Assembly: GCF_964340395.1 (NCBI RefSeq)
Contig: NC_135557.1
Location: 18,921,625 to 18,985,624, forward strand
Origin: Glandiceps talaboti
Taxonomy: Eukaryota; Hemichordata; Enteropneusta; Spengelidae
Direction of reading: 5' to 3'
DNA: 64,000 nt
A program made the translations under genes and the position numbers. Of the stretch, positions 33,612 to 46,711 are shown piece after piece (within the stretch, counting starts at the first letter, position 1; every line of letters begins with the position of its first letter). The notes beneath the pieces were generated by a model that was given only the letters and a program-made list of their open reading frames with translations, searched no databases and was not told the origin of the DNA.

Positions 33612-34106
33612 TCATATTTCTTTCATCAGTCTGAAAACCTTCTTTCAAATATATTATGTATATCCATGGCCAGTTAACTTACAGAGGCATTTAACACAGT
33701 TGAAATAGTTGGTCATTGATCAATTTAGATTTAAAAGTCTTCCAATGTCCACAAACCAATTTCATTACATATTTTATACTTTCTAACATTCACAGAATTT
33801 ACAAAACTTTTAATGATCACATTTTAGCAACTGCAGCAGTTGTTGTCAATATAAAATCAGTTACCAGTTGCCTCCTGGGTGTGATACACTCTACTAGCCA
33901 TCTGTCCACATTGTATCAAGAACAGCCTGGCATCATTTGAGATTCCTCAGGCATAATGTCTGTCTATGTCTGGCTTTGTCATCCTCTTCATGCATACATT
34001 TTGTACACATGGACCTTTTAAAGAGCTTCTAGTCATATAGAGGTCATCCTGTCAACCTTCAGTACTTTCACACACACATACACTCAGTCTTACTCTCCCC
34101 CTTCCT

Positions 34107-34193
<87 letters not shown>

Positions 34194-35120
34194 CTACATA
34201 TTACATGTATACAACTGTCAATATGTGAAATAAAGGTATTTTATATAAATAATTGCCAATATGAATGAGAGAAAGTTTAATTCCACACTAAATAGTACTA
34301 GCTTAAGTTAAGACCTTCACTTGGTTGATCTTAACAAGTACATGTATGTCTTCCAATTAATTTTACAATACACAATTTCATAACCATATCAAGCCTTTCA
34401 CTAGATACATGACCTGAGGTGCTCATTGATAAATTGATATTTCAACAATTGAGTTACACATTTGAATGCATATAGACACCATAAATTGGATTTAAATGTT
34501 CAAAAATCTCACATACTTTAGGCTGTGCTGTTTTAGTCTTTCATTTTATGAGAAAATTTCAAGAATTCTTTTTTTCTTACATTCCTACATTCAGTATCTA
34601 ACCTAGACCAGTACTAATTTTCACCATTTCAAAACGGAATTATGGTAATTGTTAATGAAGTGTTTATTTTGTTGTTGATGTTGTTGTTGTTGTTTACACT
34701 TGAGATTTGACGAGGTTATAACCATAAGCAGCTTGGAGCCAACAGAAATGTTTTTTTTTTTAGATCTAGACCTACCTAGACTTTCCAAATTTGAATACAA
34801 ATGGTGTTATATTGTATGTTAAATTTTCTAATCATGTAAGTTTATACTTGTTGCCATTTTTATCAAGATGTCAAATTATTCAGATGTCTATCTTCAGGTC
34901 TTTATATTTTTGTATATTTAATCAAGAAAATGCTTGCAAATAAAACTGTCACTTACAGTGTCAGAAAAAGAAAAAAAAATGTTCTGTTGTGTTGAAGTGT
35001 ATTGTTTGAATACATGTTGGAATGCGTTACTTGCACTACTTTATTGGAAATGAAACTCTGAAATTAGCACTGGATTGTTCTCTAAATAAATTTATTTTTG
35101 TCATACATCGTACTACCCTT
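33612..35120. other. Non-coding stretch with a CT array
   Basis: Contains the CT microsatellite at 34116-34190 and a GTTGTTGAT trinucleotide run near 34672-34693. No exon recognised. Confidence 0.55.
34116..34190. repeat. (TC)n microsatellite
   Basis: About 37 TC units preceded by a C-rich run. Confidence 0.95.
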
Positions 35121-35124
35121 AACA

Positions 35125-36430
35125 CATGCAAAAGTTTATTCCATGTTTTTGCTAAGGGCTGTAAGTCGGTAAAATGTACCTGGGTTCCCCAGTCCCCTTT
35201 AATAATCGGTTGACGACTATAAAATAAATTTATGTAAACAATTTTGTCATACATTGTACCATCCTTAACACATTCAAAAGTTTATCCGTGTTTTTGCTAC
35301 GGGCTGCCCTGTAAGTTGGTGAAATGTACCTGGGTTCCCCAGTACCCTGTAATACTTGGGTTGACAACTAAAATAAATTTATTTTGAAAATGTTGTCATA
35401 CATAGTACCACCCATAACACATTCAAAAGTTTATCCATCCATGTTTTTGCTAAGGGCTGTAAATTGGTGAAATGTACCTAGGTTTCCCAGTCCCCTGTAA
35501 TACTTGGGTTGACGACTAACATAAATTTATTTTGAAAATGTTGTCATACATTGTACCACCCTTAACACATTCAAATGTTTATTCCATGTTTTTGCTAAGG
35601 GCTGTAAGTCGGTAAAATGTACCTGGGTTCCCCAGTCCCCTGTAATACTCGGGTTGACAACTACATAAATTTATTTTGAAAATTTTGTCATACATTGTAC
35701 TACCCTTAACACATGCAAATGTTTATTCCATGTTTTTGCTAAGGGCTGTAAGTCGGTAAAATGTACCTGGGTTCTCTAGTCACCTTTAATAATCGGTTGA
35801 CGACTATAAAATAAATTTATGTAAACAATTTTGTCTTACATTGTACCACCCTTAACACATTCAAAAGTTTATCCGTGTTTTTGCTACGGGCTGTCCTGTA
35901 AGTTGGTGAAATGTACCTGGGTTCCCCAGTGCCCTGTAATACTTGGGTTGACAACTAAAATAAATTTATTTTGAAAATGTTGTCATACATAGTACCACCT
36001 ATAACACATTCAAAAGTTTATCCATCCATGTTTTTGCTAAGGGCTGTAAATTGGTGAAATGTACCTAGGTTTCCCAGTCCCCTGTAATACTCGGGTTGAC
36101 GACTAACATAAATTTATTTTGAAAATGTTGTCATACATTGTACCACCCTTAACACATTCAAAAGTTTATCCATCCATGTTTTTGCTAAGGGCTTTTGTTG
36201 GTGAAATGTACCTGGGTTCCCCAGTCCCCTGTAATACTCGGGTTGACAACTACAATAAATTTATTTTGAAAATTTTGTCATACATCGTACTACCCTTAAC
36301 ACATGCAAAGTTTATTCCATGTTTTTGCTAAGGGCTGTAAGTTGGTGAAATGTACCTGGGTTCCCCAGTCACCTTTAATTTGTACTCGGGTTGACTACCA
36401 AAATTGAAGTACAAGACATGGACTATCACA
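35125..36430. repeat. ~147-bp minisatellite array M2 with 587-bp higher-order period
   Basis: About nine units containing TTTTTGCTAAGGGCTGTAAG, GGTAAAATGTACCTGGG, TTCCCCAGTCCCCTGTAATA, TCGGGTTGACGACTA, AATAAATTTATTTTG and CATACATTGTACCACCCTTA. The variant AATAATCGGTTGACGACTAT with ATGTAAACAATTTT occurs at 35201 and again at 35788, giving a four-unit higher-order repeat of 587 bp. The first half of the unit is homologous to arrays M1 and M3, and the right flank (CCAAAATTG...ACATGGACTATCAC) resembles that of M3. Confidence 0.9.
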
Positions 36431-39400
36431 ATTCCTGACACCTCTCTTGATCCCCCTCGTTTATTATTAGGTCCCAAACCTCCGTACAATAAACATTGTC
36501 TGTCTCAAAAAAAAAATCTCCACCTCATAGGTAAAAAAAAGAATGAAAAAAATTAGGGATATCCCAGCAAATACACACAATTTATACATTTGTTACAAGT
36601 CTCTGTACAAAGTTCATGTAAGTTCAACATTTTGATCAGACTTACTGGCAAGTTAGTGGTGTACATGCTGATGTCCTTGTGAACCAGGAAGGGCAATCAG
36701 GAAAAATAAGAATGTTTGCCTATTGAGGTACATTGTAAAGTAACACCCCTCATATATCAATTCAATTGTCAAGACATTCAATTGAGAACAATGGATGGAT
36801 TAACAGAAATCTCTCAAGTGTGTCAAAACTATAAGTACATGTAATGGTAATGTTTGTGAAGGTAACCATAGGAATGACCCAAGCCAGTGAGTGAGTGGGA
36901 GTAACCATAGAAATGACCCACTGTTACAGTGTTAGTTGAAAACAACTAAGAAATTAATGCATGTACACTGTACTGGAACTAAATAAATTCAGTGAAAAAT
37001 TTACCTACCATTGTATTAAAGTCAACCACTACACATTTAATGTGAAGACAACTATATTGTACATGTATATGAGGATTGAAATTTAGTTCATTCTGCCATC
37101 GGTAGCTGGAACTCATGGTACAAGGGGTCCTGTTTTAGTATGAATGAAATTACATGTACATGCACTGCGGATAGCATGGATTCTGAAAATTGCCACTGGT
37201 GTTTGCATTTTTTGTGGTAAATTAATTTCATGAATATTTCAGAATAACTGGAAGAATTAGACTGAAGACTTGAATGTACTGTACATGGGGTGGGACTTAA
37301 TGGCTTTAAAAGTTGAACATAAACAGGGAGAGTAAAACTTCATACTTCCCTCCTGCCCTTTTATATTATCTCTACCACAGTACCAGTTAGAAGTAATTAA
37401 AACACCCTGCAATCATGGCTAAAATAACCAAGAACCTTGTCTTGGTATTACTATCTCAAGAAGTTCTCCACATCAATAGTAATACCAATATAATTTAGCC
37501 TCTTGGCTGGGGCTAAAAAAAATTTCAAATTATTTTAATCTACATTATTTCTATCTGGGAAAATAATGGTCACTGCAGCAGAAATTCTTACTTCACTGCA
37601 GCAGAAATTCTAACTTCCTTATAGAGTAAGTGAAATTCAGTCAACATTTACAGTGTAAATAAGAACAGTTTCCTTCTCAAAATGCTGGAAAAACCCACCT
37701 AGTTTAAACTCTTTTGACATGTTTTGAAAGGTTTTCTACATCCTGTTCTATTTCTGACACTACACAGTAGTGAAATTGTGTCAACATTCACTGCATACAG
37801 TGGAGGCAAAATGACTCAACTACTGTGATGGAAAAACCCAGGGAAGGTCGCCTTGGCAACCTTTGTCTGCCTTATAAGAACTCAGTGTCAGCTGATTCTC
37901 TTTCACTGTGTACTATAAATAACTGAAAATGTTAATGAGGGAAAGTATAGGGGATTCCCCTTATCAGTCCCTGGTTTATGTTAATGAGATTTTACCCAAA
38001 GTGAAAGTGTGAGGGCAGTACTCCCTTCTGAAGTCACTATGGTGACCTCACAGGTGACCTGACTAAGGTCATCACAGAATGACAACAATGTTTTTATGTA
38101 CAGTATGTCAAGGCTATTACAACTCCACACACATGCACTTTTGTAGTACATTTTGAATTTCACTGACAAACACAGATTTTTAAAATTGTTTACCTCAAAG
38201 TGAACAAAATATATCACAATTATTAAATCATGGATTATATATATACTCTACCTTGAAATGATATATCCACTAACATTTTGTACTAATTTGTAGACTGTGT
38301 GTTTTCACTTGCAGTCAGATGTCACTATTTGCTTGTTTGCAATAAAAGTCCACAAGTTGGATCAGAGTAGTGTTGTAATTTCACACAGCAGAGAGGTCAA
38401 CAATTGCAGTCAAGGATATACACTACTCACACCACACATAAACATTTTGAGTGACAACACACATAAACATGTTAAATTTCATTCAATCACCAAAGCTATA
38501 TACTGTCCTAATTTGTATCCTTTCACTGATATACCTCCTATCCCTTGTACAAATAAACTAACAATTATATGTATATACTGTATGTTTACACTTGTATAGT
38601 CAGATGTCATCAGTTATTTTTAATGAAAGGCCATAATTGACTTTCATTATTCATAGCATTGATGTCAACATCTACTAATCAAGGTATATCCATGTTACAT
38701 TAGAAATAAATAGGTATAAAATTTAAAAGGCAATGTTGAGTTTTTATTTTTCATAGCCTTCTATATATAGTAAGGTATACAGAATATAGTACAATGGTAA
38801 AGTATACAATTTAATGAGAGTCACTCAGTAAACATCATTACAATGATTTATGAGAATTTTGCAGACATGAATGCGATTAACTTGTTCAGTGCAACAGTAT
38901 AGTAGCTTATGAATATGATATTTCAAATATCTGGTGAATTCTGTGTAGAAAAGTATCCTAGTTATTGTGGTGTTAAGCCTTAATTTTTTTTAGCCTGCTA
39001 TTCAAATATTATTTGTGATATGTACCAATTTAAATTTTAAGACAGTCATGTTATTAACATAAACAACGGATTGATCTTCACACCCCAACCCAAAATTTGT
39101 AACACAGAAGTAAAATTAAACACACAAACGCCATGGAGTTTACCACCATAATAATCACACAATAGTACACGTTGATGATAGCTAAAATAGCAAAACCATC
39201 CTGTCCCTACCTGAACCCCATCAAATGTATAGAAATTATATTTTCAACAAGTGAAAGATGCAACAAGTGAAAGATTTCATTGATTATCACCCCAAAAATG
39301 GAAAACAGTAGAACAGACTAAAAACTACCAACTAGTCTTACAATCATAATTTATTATTTATGTGAATTTTTGCAGACCTAATAGATGAAATTAGGTCTAC

Positions 39401-41330
39401 AACAATAAATCCACTGTCCTTGAGGATAAGGACTGACATATATGTACACACAAGACATAAATGTATGTGCTTGTCCTTTGACTAAGTAAGTTGGCTCTCT
39501 ATTTATCATTTGTGGGTCACACATGTCATAAACAACTTGAGAACAATACACCTGTCTTCTATAGCCCCTTGAGATATCTCAAACATTGTAAACAAACAAA
39601 AGGTGGTTGTCAAGGCCCCTGTAGAAAACACTTGATGGTATGAAAAGCTGAAAGGACTGTATAAATTAGATATACTTCACTGGTATCTTGTGTTGGTGGT
39701 GGAATTAATTACTGAAATTAGAATTCAGTCAGTCACCACCAAAGAAATGGCTTTTTAGCTCAAAGGAATAGTGAATGTGCAAAGCAAACATTTCCAGAAC
39801 TATTCATTGTACATGTGGTAAAAAATGCACTTTTATAATGTAAACAAATAAAATTAGTACCATTATTAATTTCAGACAGCGCTACTCAGAAAATTCAGTG
39901 TAACAATATATACAGTAAGTTTATGTATGGTTTGGTGTGTGTCTTCTCAGTTCAGTAATAATAGGTAGTCCAAGTGAAAATTAAAGATGTCCGGCCATGA
40001 GGTAACAGCAAAGTGACGCTTGTGAGTATTTTCCGTTTCCCAAATTTTTGTCAACATTCATCATTGAAATTCAAGGCAAATGTATATAATCAAGGTAGAA
40101 AAAAAATAATTATCGAAATTTTCATTTTCTATCATATTTTTTGGTGACCATTTTACATGATGTTGAAAACCTGACTTCAGCATGTGTAGGCTTCAGAGCA
40201 TATTAATTGATACATTGGAATACTAGTACCTAGTAATAACACACAAAAAAATCATAATCTATGTCATTATCCTATCACAGTGTTTTGTGTGAATCTTTAC
40301 ATCAGACTGGGAAATGTGGTAAAACTTTCATGGATTTCCATACCTAAATGTTTCCAAAATAATACTCCCAACACAGAGACAGGAAAGTACAAGTGAGGTC
40401 TGTCTGTACAGATAGAGATGTGACAGTGTTATTGTTCACCCAACCACACTAGCACTGATCTACCCCTTCCCCCTGCATGCACACCCACACACACATACAC
40501 AGACGCTTGACTCATGACTGTATTCACTTGATACTAATTTCACAAATAATGAAGTTTACGAAAAAACCCATCGAAATAAATGACACAAAATTTAGTTCAA
40601 TACAATCAAACGTATAAAATCTTTAACATAAAAACCTACTTTTACACAAAATCAACTAAATATGACTGAATCAACCAATCAACTGATTCAATTTTTACAA
40701 AACCTAAATGTATACGCTTGACCAATGTTGATATAAAACCCTGGTCTCATAACAATCACATACCCTGAATATATAAATTTGACCAAGAAACCTAGATATA
40801 CAAATTTGCATTCAGTACAATTCACTCTCACATCACTTTCATTTCACTCCCTGATATCTGAAGGGGAGGCTGTATACCTCCCAAAATATAATATATTTAA
40901 ATTATTAAACTCAAGTAAATGCTACATAATCATTTTACCATGATCACGCATGTTCCGGTATAATTCTGAATTTGACAAAAAAGACACAAAAACATGCAAA
41001 GCCAAGTTATTATTTTGACATGAGTACCTAGACCTGAAGAATAATTTATGATTAATTATAAATTCAACAAAATGGACCTAGACTTGTAGCAAAATCAAAA
41101 CAAGATGAATTTATGATTTTGACAAAATCTAGACTTCAATAATATTGAACAACCTAAAACCTTGTCCTGAACAATTGTCTGACCTCAATTTGACCTACAA
41201 TATAGAAGAAATTTAGATGTCTGATAAAAAGAAGTAATATTGACACATTTATATTTTTACTGTGATCAATATTATTATAATTTTAGTCAATATTTGCATG
41301 TTAAATAATAAAGTTATATTTAGCAGGTTT
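36431..41330. other. AT-rich non-coding stretch
   Basis: About 4.9 kb in which I recognise no exon, RNA gene or array. Small items: a 24-bp direct copy of CACTGCAGCAGAAATTC near 37574-37614 and two CCATAG(G/A)AATGACCCA copies at 36867 and 36905. The 100-residue frame at 38297-38599 lacks coding character. Confidence 0.55.
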
Positions 41331-41339
41331 CTGGTATAT

Positions 41340-42010
41340 ATTCTTTTATTATGAGAAATATCACATTAAATCTGTGTACATGTATGAGTCTAGAGACTGA
41401 GTTTTATCGATAGTTTTGGAATTACAGGCATGTCGACAGTCTCTGTCTGGCTAAATATGTCACATTGCTCATCCTGATGTCACTGAGGCCAGAGTGTCTG
41501 ACTCAATTCCTGTGATTACCACAATTTCACTGTAATTTAGTCAATGAATGCCAAAAAAAAACATATCAAAAGAGAAACTGATATTAATGGTGTTTTTAAT
41601 TCACCGTTTTATCAAATTTATTGTCAGAAATAGTGTCATGGTTTCTAATGTTGCATTTTTTTTTCATTTATTAATGAGAAGTGTCATAGAAATTATAATT
41701 TATATGAGAGTGAATTTAATGATGGTTTTGGTATTACAAACATGCCTCTGTCTGGGTAAATGTCACAGTGATGCCAGAGTCTGACTTAAATCATTTGTGC
41801 ATGTCATGATAATTATGGTCTGGTCAATAGCGATAGAATGATATCTATAGTCTTTCTAATTCAGCTAGCATTCTTTGCTCTATTCTGAGATATGACATGG
41901 AAATTCAATATATTATAATGAGAGACTGGTCTGTATTTATTGATGGTTAAGAATTGCAAACATGTCTGTTGCCTCTGTAAGTCAATTTGTGTCTTGCTCT
42001 ATATATAAAG
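41340..42010. repeat. Old, diverged tandem triplication (~220-310 bp)
   Basis: Three blocks share ATGAGAxATxxCAT, a GATxGTTTTGGAATTACAxxCATG segment (about 41413, 41723, 41944) and TCTGTCTGGGTAAAT-like sequence in the same order. Only weak similarity remains. Confidence 0.5.
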
Positions 42011-43560
42011 CAAAGTCACAAAATACTTATAAAATGAGACACAAACAAAATAATGGCAATTCATGTTTAAAATGTGCAGGACTATATTTAATGTTAGGCT
42101 CATGAAAACATCCCTTTCTCTTTCAACATTTCATGTCACACTTTGAATGTTATCAGTGTCAAACTGACCTAGATTGTCTTATTTCCATTTACAGCTGGAG
42201 TAATATACATTTATAATTTAAGTTGATTCCTTTTAACATGTCAACTTACTTAAAGCTACATACATGTAATGCATCCTCACTACACACATCCCCACCCCCA
42301 CCCCCTCCCTCAACCCAAAAAAACACCTCAAGAAGCAGTCATACCAGTCATACAGACAACAAGGATCACACCACACATTTATATCTATAAATAGAAACAA
42401 AGGAGAAAAATAATTATCCTTTTAAAATATCATAAAAAATTAAAGATAATAAAAACAAATATTTATCCATGTCAGGTTCTCATTTTGCCTTTTTTTTTAT
42501 TTTCTAATTTTAATAGTTGGGTAAATACATTATTTCTTTCAAACCATAAACTTAAATATAGTTTTACTGTATATGGTCTAACTTCTGATGCCTAAAACCA
42601 AACATTCATGTAATAAAAGATAACGTTATCTCGTAAAATGACTTTTTCCTGGTAGACCTATCACTAAATATCACACTTCCTTATTGTTACTTTTCCTTTC
42701 ATAGACAGTCGTCCTTCCTCTTTTGGGGGGTCAATGCCAAGGGACTAAAAACCAGTGAAATCACCTACATGTATGTAGTAAAAAACTCTATGTATGACTG
42801 AGTATATCGTTTCTGCCATAATGTGATGCCTAATCAAACAATATCTTTTATTACACTGTACATGTGTTTTACTTTTCCGCCATCTTTGTTCTTTGTGTTC
42901 ATCTCCATTCAACACAAGCACTGTGTACAGTGTAGGTGTAAAATAGAACAGTCCTAAATGAAAAGTAATATTTTTCCCCGCCATTTTGTTCCAGGTTGGC
43001 CAACCGCCAACATTTTATGATAGCAGCCCATGAGAAAATTACAGGGATAACTCTGTTGCAACTCAAGACATGGCAGCCACTCCTTAGTATGAATATATAT
43101 CATTTCTTAGAAGAGAATGAGTCATGACTATTCATCACGCCATATAAATAGGTCATGTTGTATTGATACGGGCAACCTGAAATAAACATCATAAACAAAG
43201 AAATTTATAGCTTTCACCTTTGAGGGCACTGAACACAAACAAAGATATAGCCAAACCCAATAAATTATTTTCAAGTTTACTAAATTTTACAACATTGTAA
43301 TTTCTACAGATTCAACTATGTCAATAAAATAGAAAACTGAGGTACCTTTGTTTTTACAAATTGTTTTCAGGTTGCAAAATGACAGATTTTAATAACACCA
43401 CTGAGCTACTAATACTAATCGCAGGCTAGTAAATAGTTGCCATACATCAGCAACAGTTGTTGAACAGTTGAAGATTAAAAACAGTTGTAAAATGCAGTTT
43501 AAGTCATCACTCAAACTATCACATTCAAACATATGGTGTTAAGTTTTCAAGTCAACATTT
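42011..43560. other. Non-coding stretch with two YY1-like motifs
   Basis: CCGCCATCTT at 42877-42886 and CCGCCATTTT at 42978-42987 are YY1-type cores. The minus-strand 79-residue frame at 42745-42984 begins at the ATG inside the second motif (MAGKN). There is no other support for a gene. Confidence 0.45.
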
Positions 43561-43569
43561 GTTGCCATT

Positions 43570-43975
43570 GGTAACTCAGTGTTCTTGTTAAGGGCAGGTA
43601 AGCAGGTAAAATCTACCCGAGTTCCCCCTGTCATTTTATCAGGGTTCCCTACCAGTATTTTTGTTAAGGGTGGTAAGTAGGTAAAATTTACCAGCATTCC
43701 CCTGTAATTTTACCCGGGTTCCTACCAGTGTTTCGGGTAAAATCTACCTGAGTTCTGAGTTCCCCTGTCATTTTACCAGGGTTCCTAACAGTATTTTTGT
43801 CAAGGGCAGCATCAGGTAAAATCTATGCGAGTTCCCCTGTCATTTTACCAGGGTTCCCCACCAAAATTATGGTACAATGAATGGAAACTACACCAGTTTT
43901 ACCATATTCCCCCTTTCTGTTACTGGGGTTCCCAACCGTAACAAAAACACTGCACCTTGATATAAAAAGTCTGTT
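43570..43975. repeat. ~74-bp minisatellite array M3 with conserved right flank
   Basis: Four or so units of the M1 type (GGTAAAATCTACCxGAGTT, CCCCTGTCATTTTACCAG, GGTTCCCTACCAGT). They are followed by CCAGTTTTACCATATTCCCC, TTACTGGGGTTCCCAACC and CAAAAACACTGCACC, which matches the flank right of M1. It is a second insertion of the same dispersed unit. Confidence 0.88.
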
Positions 43976-44510
43976 ACTGAGGTCTAGACAAATGAAACAT
44001 GACCTGCATGAATAAATGGCACACAGAAGTTATACATTTAGCAATATAATACCAGCATGTATCCAAGTCATAACTGATTGACCCATAAATGTACTTAGTC
44101 ATACATATATACAAATCTTATCATTCATATTTCTATTATTACTGAATCACTTTAATATTTTAAAATCTGATTTTAATTTTTTTTCATACACCATGTCAAT
44201 GTTTTGACTTCAGGATGTCGTCTAACTAATCAATATCTTCTGACAAAGATAGCAAAATATTTCAGATATTTGAAATGAAAATGCAACCAAATAAGGGCAA
44301 ACATTCAGCTTGTATTATATACATGTATATAATTAATTGTAATCTACAGTATACTATTACCAAATTCTATAGTACAGTTTTAAAATACTGGTAATGGAAT
44401 ACACTGTAAGTAATTACCAGGGCTAAAAATAAATTAATAGACTAGTATTATTAGTCTTTATGTTTTATAAAGCAAGATGTGTCATTTTCTTATTTTTTGA
44501 TTAAATAAAA
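43976..44510. other. AT-rich non-coding stretch
   Basis: No feature recognised. Confidence 0.6.
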
Positions 44511-45165
44511 TATCACATGTAAGTTTGTGGTACCAACAGCAATATGCCCTCTAGGACAATCTAGCTGAGACCATTGACAAATATCACATGTAAGTTTGTG
44601 GTACCAACAGCAATATGTCCTCTGGGCCAATCTAGCTGACACCATTGACAAATATCACATGTAAGTTTGTGATACCAACAGCAATATGTCCTCTGGGCCA
44701 ATCTAGCTGACACCATTGACAAATATCACATGTAAGTTTGTGGTACCAACAGCAATATGTCCTCTGGGCCAATCTAGCTGACACCATTGACAAATATCAC
44801 ATGTAAGTTTGTGATACCAACAGCAATATGTCCTCTGGGCCAATCTCACTGACACCATTGACAAATAAATATCACATGTAAGTTTGTGGGACCAACAGCA
44901 GTACATGGTATGCCCTCTGGGCCAATCTAGCTGAGACCATTGACAAATATCACATGTAAGTTTGTGGTACCAACAGCAATACGTCCTCTGGGCCAATCTA
45001 GCTGAGACCATTGACAAATATCACATGTAAGTTTGTGGTACCAACAGCATTACATTGTATGTCCTCTGGGCCAATCTAACTGAGACCATTGACAAATATC
45101 ACATGTAAGTTTGTGGTACCAACAGCAGTACATGGTATGCCCTCTGGGCCAATCTAACTGAGACA
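44511..45165. repeat. 71-bp tandem repeat, about nine copies
   Basis: Units begin TATCACATGTAAGTTTGTG at 44511, 44582, 44653, 44724 and on, and contain TACCAACAGCAATATG, CCTCTGGGCCAATCTAGCTG and ACCATTGACAAA. Some later units carry a few extra bases (TACATGG). The minus-strand open frame across it is repeat-derived: 71 is not a multiple of 3. Confidence 0.93.
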
Positions 45166-45647
45166 AATACTAATTGTTTCTTGTGGCCTACCAAAATTTC
45201 ATGTTCTCATGTTTCTTGGATTTTACATAATATTTTTTTTATCATTTTGAGGTACAAATTTTACAATTATGTGATAGTCTGGTTGCTATACATGGGCATG
45301 ATTTACTGTGATCTCTCTCAATCTTATAGTCCAGAGAGAAAGCGTACAAGAAATCGAGCCCACATATACCAGCAGAATACAGACTGTTTACATGTATAAG
45401 GGGTTAAAGAAGTACTAGGTAATAGCATTGTGTATCAATTGACAACTTCACTATTTCAAGTAGCTGATTCATGATGGCTTCCTTGCAAAGTTTGCATTTA
45501 AAGCAACCACACCCAAGGTTATTTCCTTATATTAATCTGCTTTGTTTATTTTACACATATGCTATGTAAGAAGTATAAAAATAAATTTCCACCGCTTTCC
45601 TTCCTGTTGTAAACAAGATAACAGTACCTCATGTTCATATATAGATA

Positions 45648-45925
45648 TGACGTCATCAGTATTTTTTCCGCCATTTTCTTCCGTCTTGACCACACCCAAC
45701 AGGTATTTAACGGTGCAAAGCAGAAGTGTTGTTGTTTGAAGTTGTCGTTTGTATTTTTCCGCCATCTTTTCCTGTAGTCAAGACCAACGCACTGCAGTGC
45801 CCTACTTTTTAACTAGTCACATGTCTCTACTAAATCATTGTTATCAATTCACTTTAAACAATGTCTTAAGAATAAAATCAATAGAATTATCACGACTTGT
45901 ATTTTTTCCGCCATTTTTTTCCTGT
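45648..45925. promoter_or_regulatory. CRE plus three YY1-like motifs (promoter-like cluster)
   Basis: A perfect palindromic CRE TGACGTCA at 45648-45655 is followed by CCGCCATTTT at 45668, CCGCCATCTT at 45759 and CCGCCATTTT at 45908. Each lies inside a longer shared TATTTTTTCCGCCAT...TTCC context. On the minus strand each gives ATGGCGGAAAAA. Known YY1/CRE combinations mark animal promoters, but no attached gene was found. Confidence 0.4.
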
Positions 45926-46697
45926 TGGATGGCTGCCAGACTGTTCAACTCTTTGTCTTGAGTCTACAAGCCCCTTGAGAATTTATGGTGCTATTTGACA
46001 TTTTGACCGCGTTCCCTTGAAGAAAGCTGAGTCACCCCACAAACATGTCAGTCATGTCAATATTGTATGTCTGGTTTTATTTGTTTGCTGTCATTAACAA
46101 CAAGACTACGTGCACGTAAACACTTTCATGACATAAAAAGAAAAGAATTAGTGGAATTGACCACCGAGTGTGCTGTAGCTGGCAATTTATATTAATACAG
46201 ATAGTAATTCTTAGTAATACTGAAGTGAAAGTTACATTTTGAATCACTTTCTTAGCAACACTGGTCAAAGTGAAAATTAGATATCAATTTTATAAGTAAA
46301 TTATCAAAATATTGACCCTGCTAAATTATAAACAGTAAATTTAATGTGATTTTTAATAAATTTGATTGTATTAAAATTTACACTGATCATATTCAGCATT
46401 TTATTGCATAAATTAAGAAAATATCAGTCCTTTTTTTGAAAAGTGGTTTACAATGTTTTGTAATATCTGATAACACAGCACCACCATTGACAATGAAAAA
46501 TGACACACCATAGTATCCACATGAAACACACCCTCCAATAAAGTCTAACTGGCCAAGCCCTGAAAGTTGTTGATCAGACAACTGACCTGGCAGTGAAAGG
46601 TTTGTCCTTGACATTAATGTATTCAGGTCAGACTCATAAACAAGAGTGTAAGCAACAACAAGTCTAACCTTTCAACCCACTTTCACACTATTAGTTA

Positions 46698-46711
46698 CCA
46701 CTAGGTGGCGC
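46698..46711 (+). promoter_or_regulatory. CTCF-like core motif (forward)
   Basis: CCACTAGGTGGCGC matches the bilaterian CTCF core CCASYAGRKGGC very closely. Binding is not shown. Confidence 0.5.

Noticed and set aside
44703-45017. 104-residue minus-strand repeat protein
   Set aside because: The 71-bp unit is not a multiple of 3, so the frame changes every unit, and openness is due to few stop words in the repeat.
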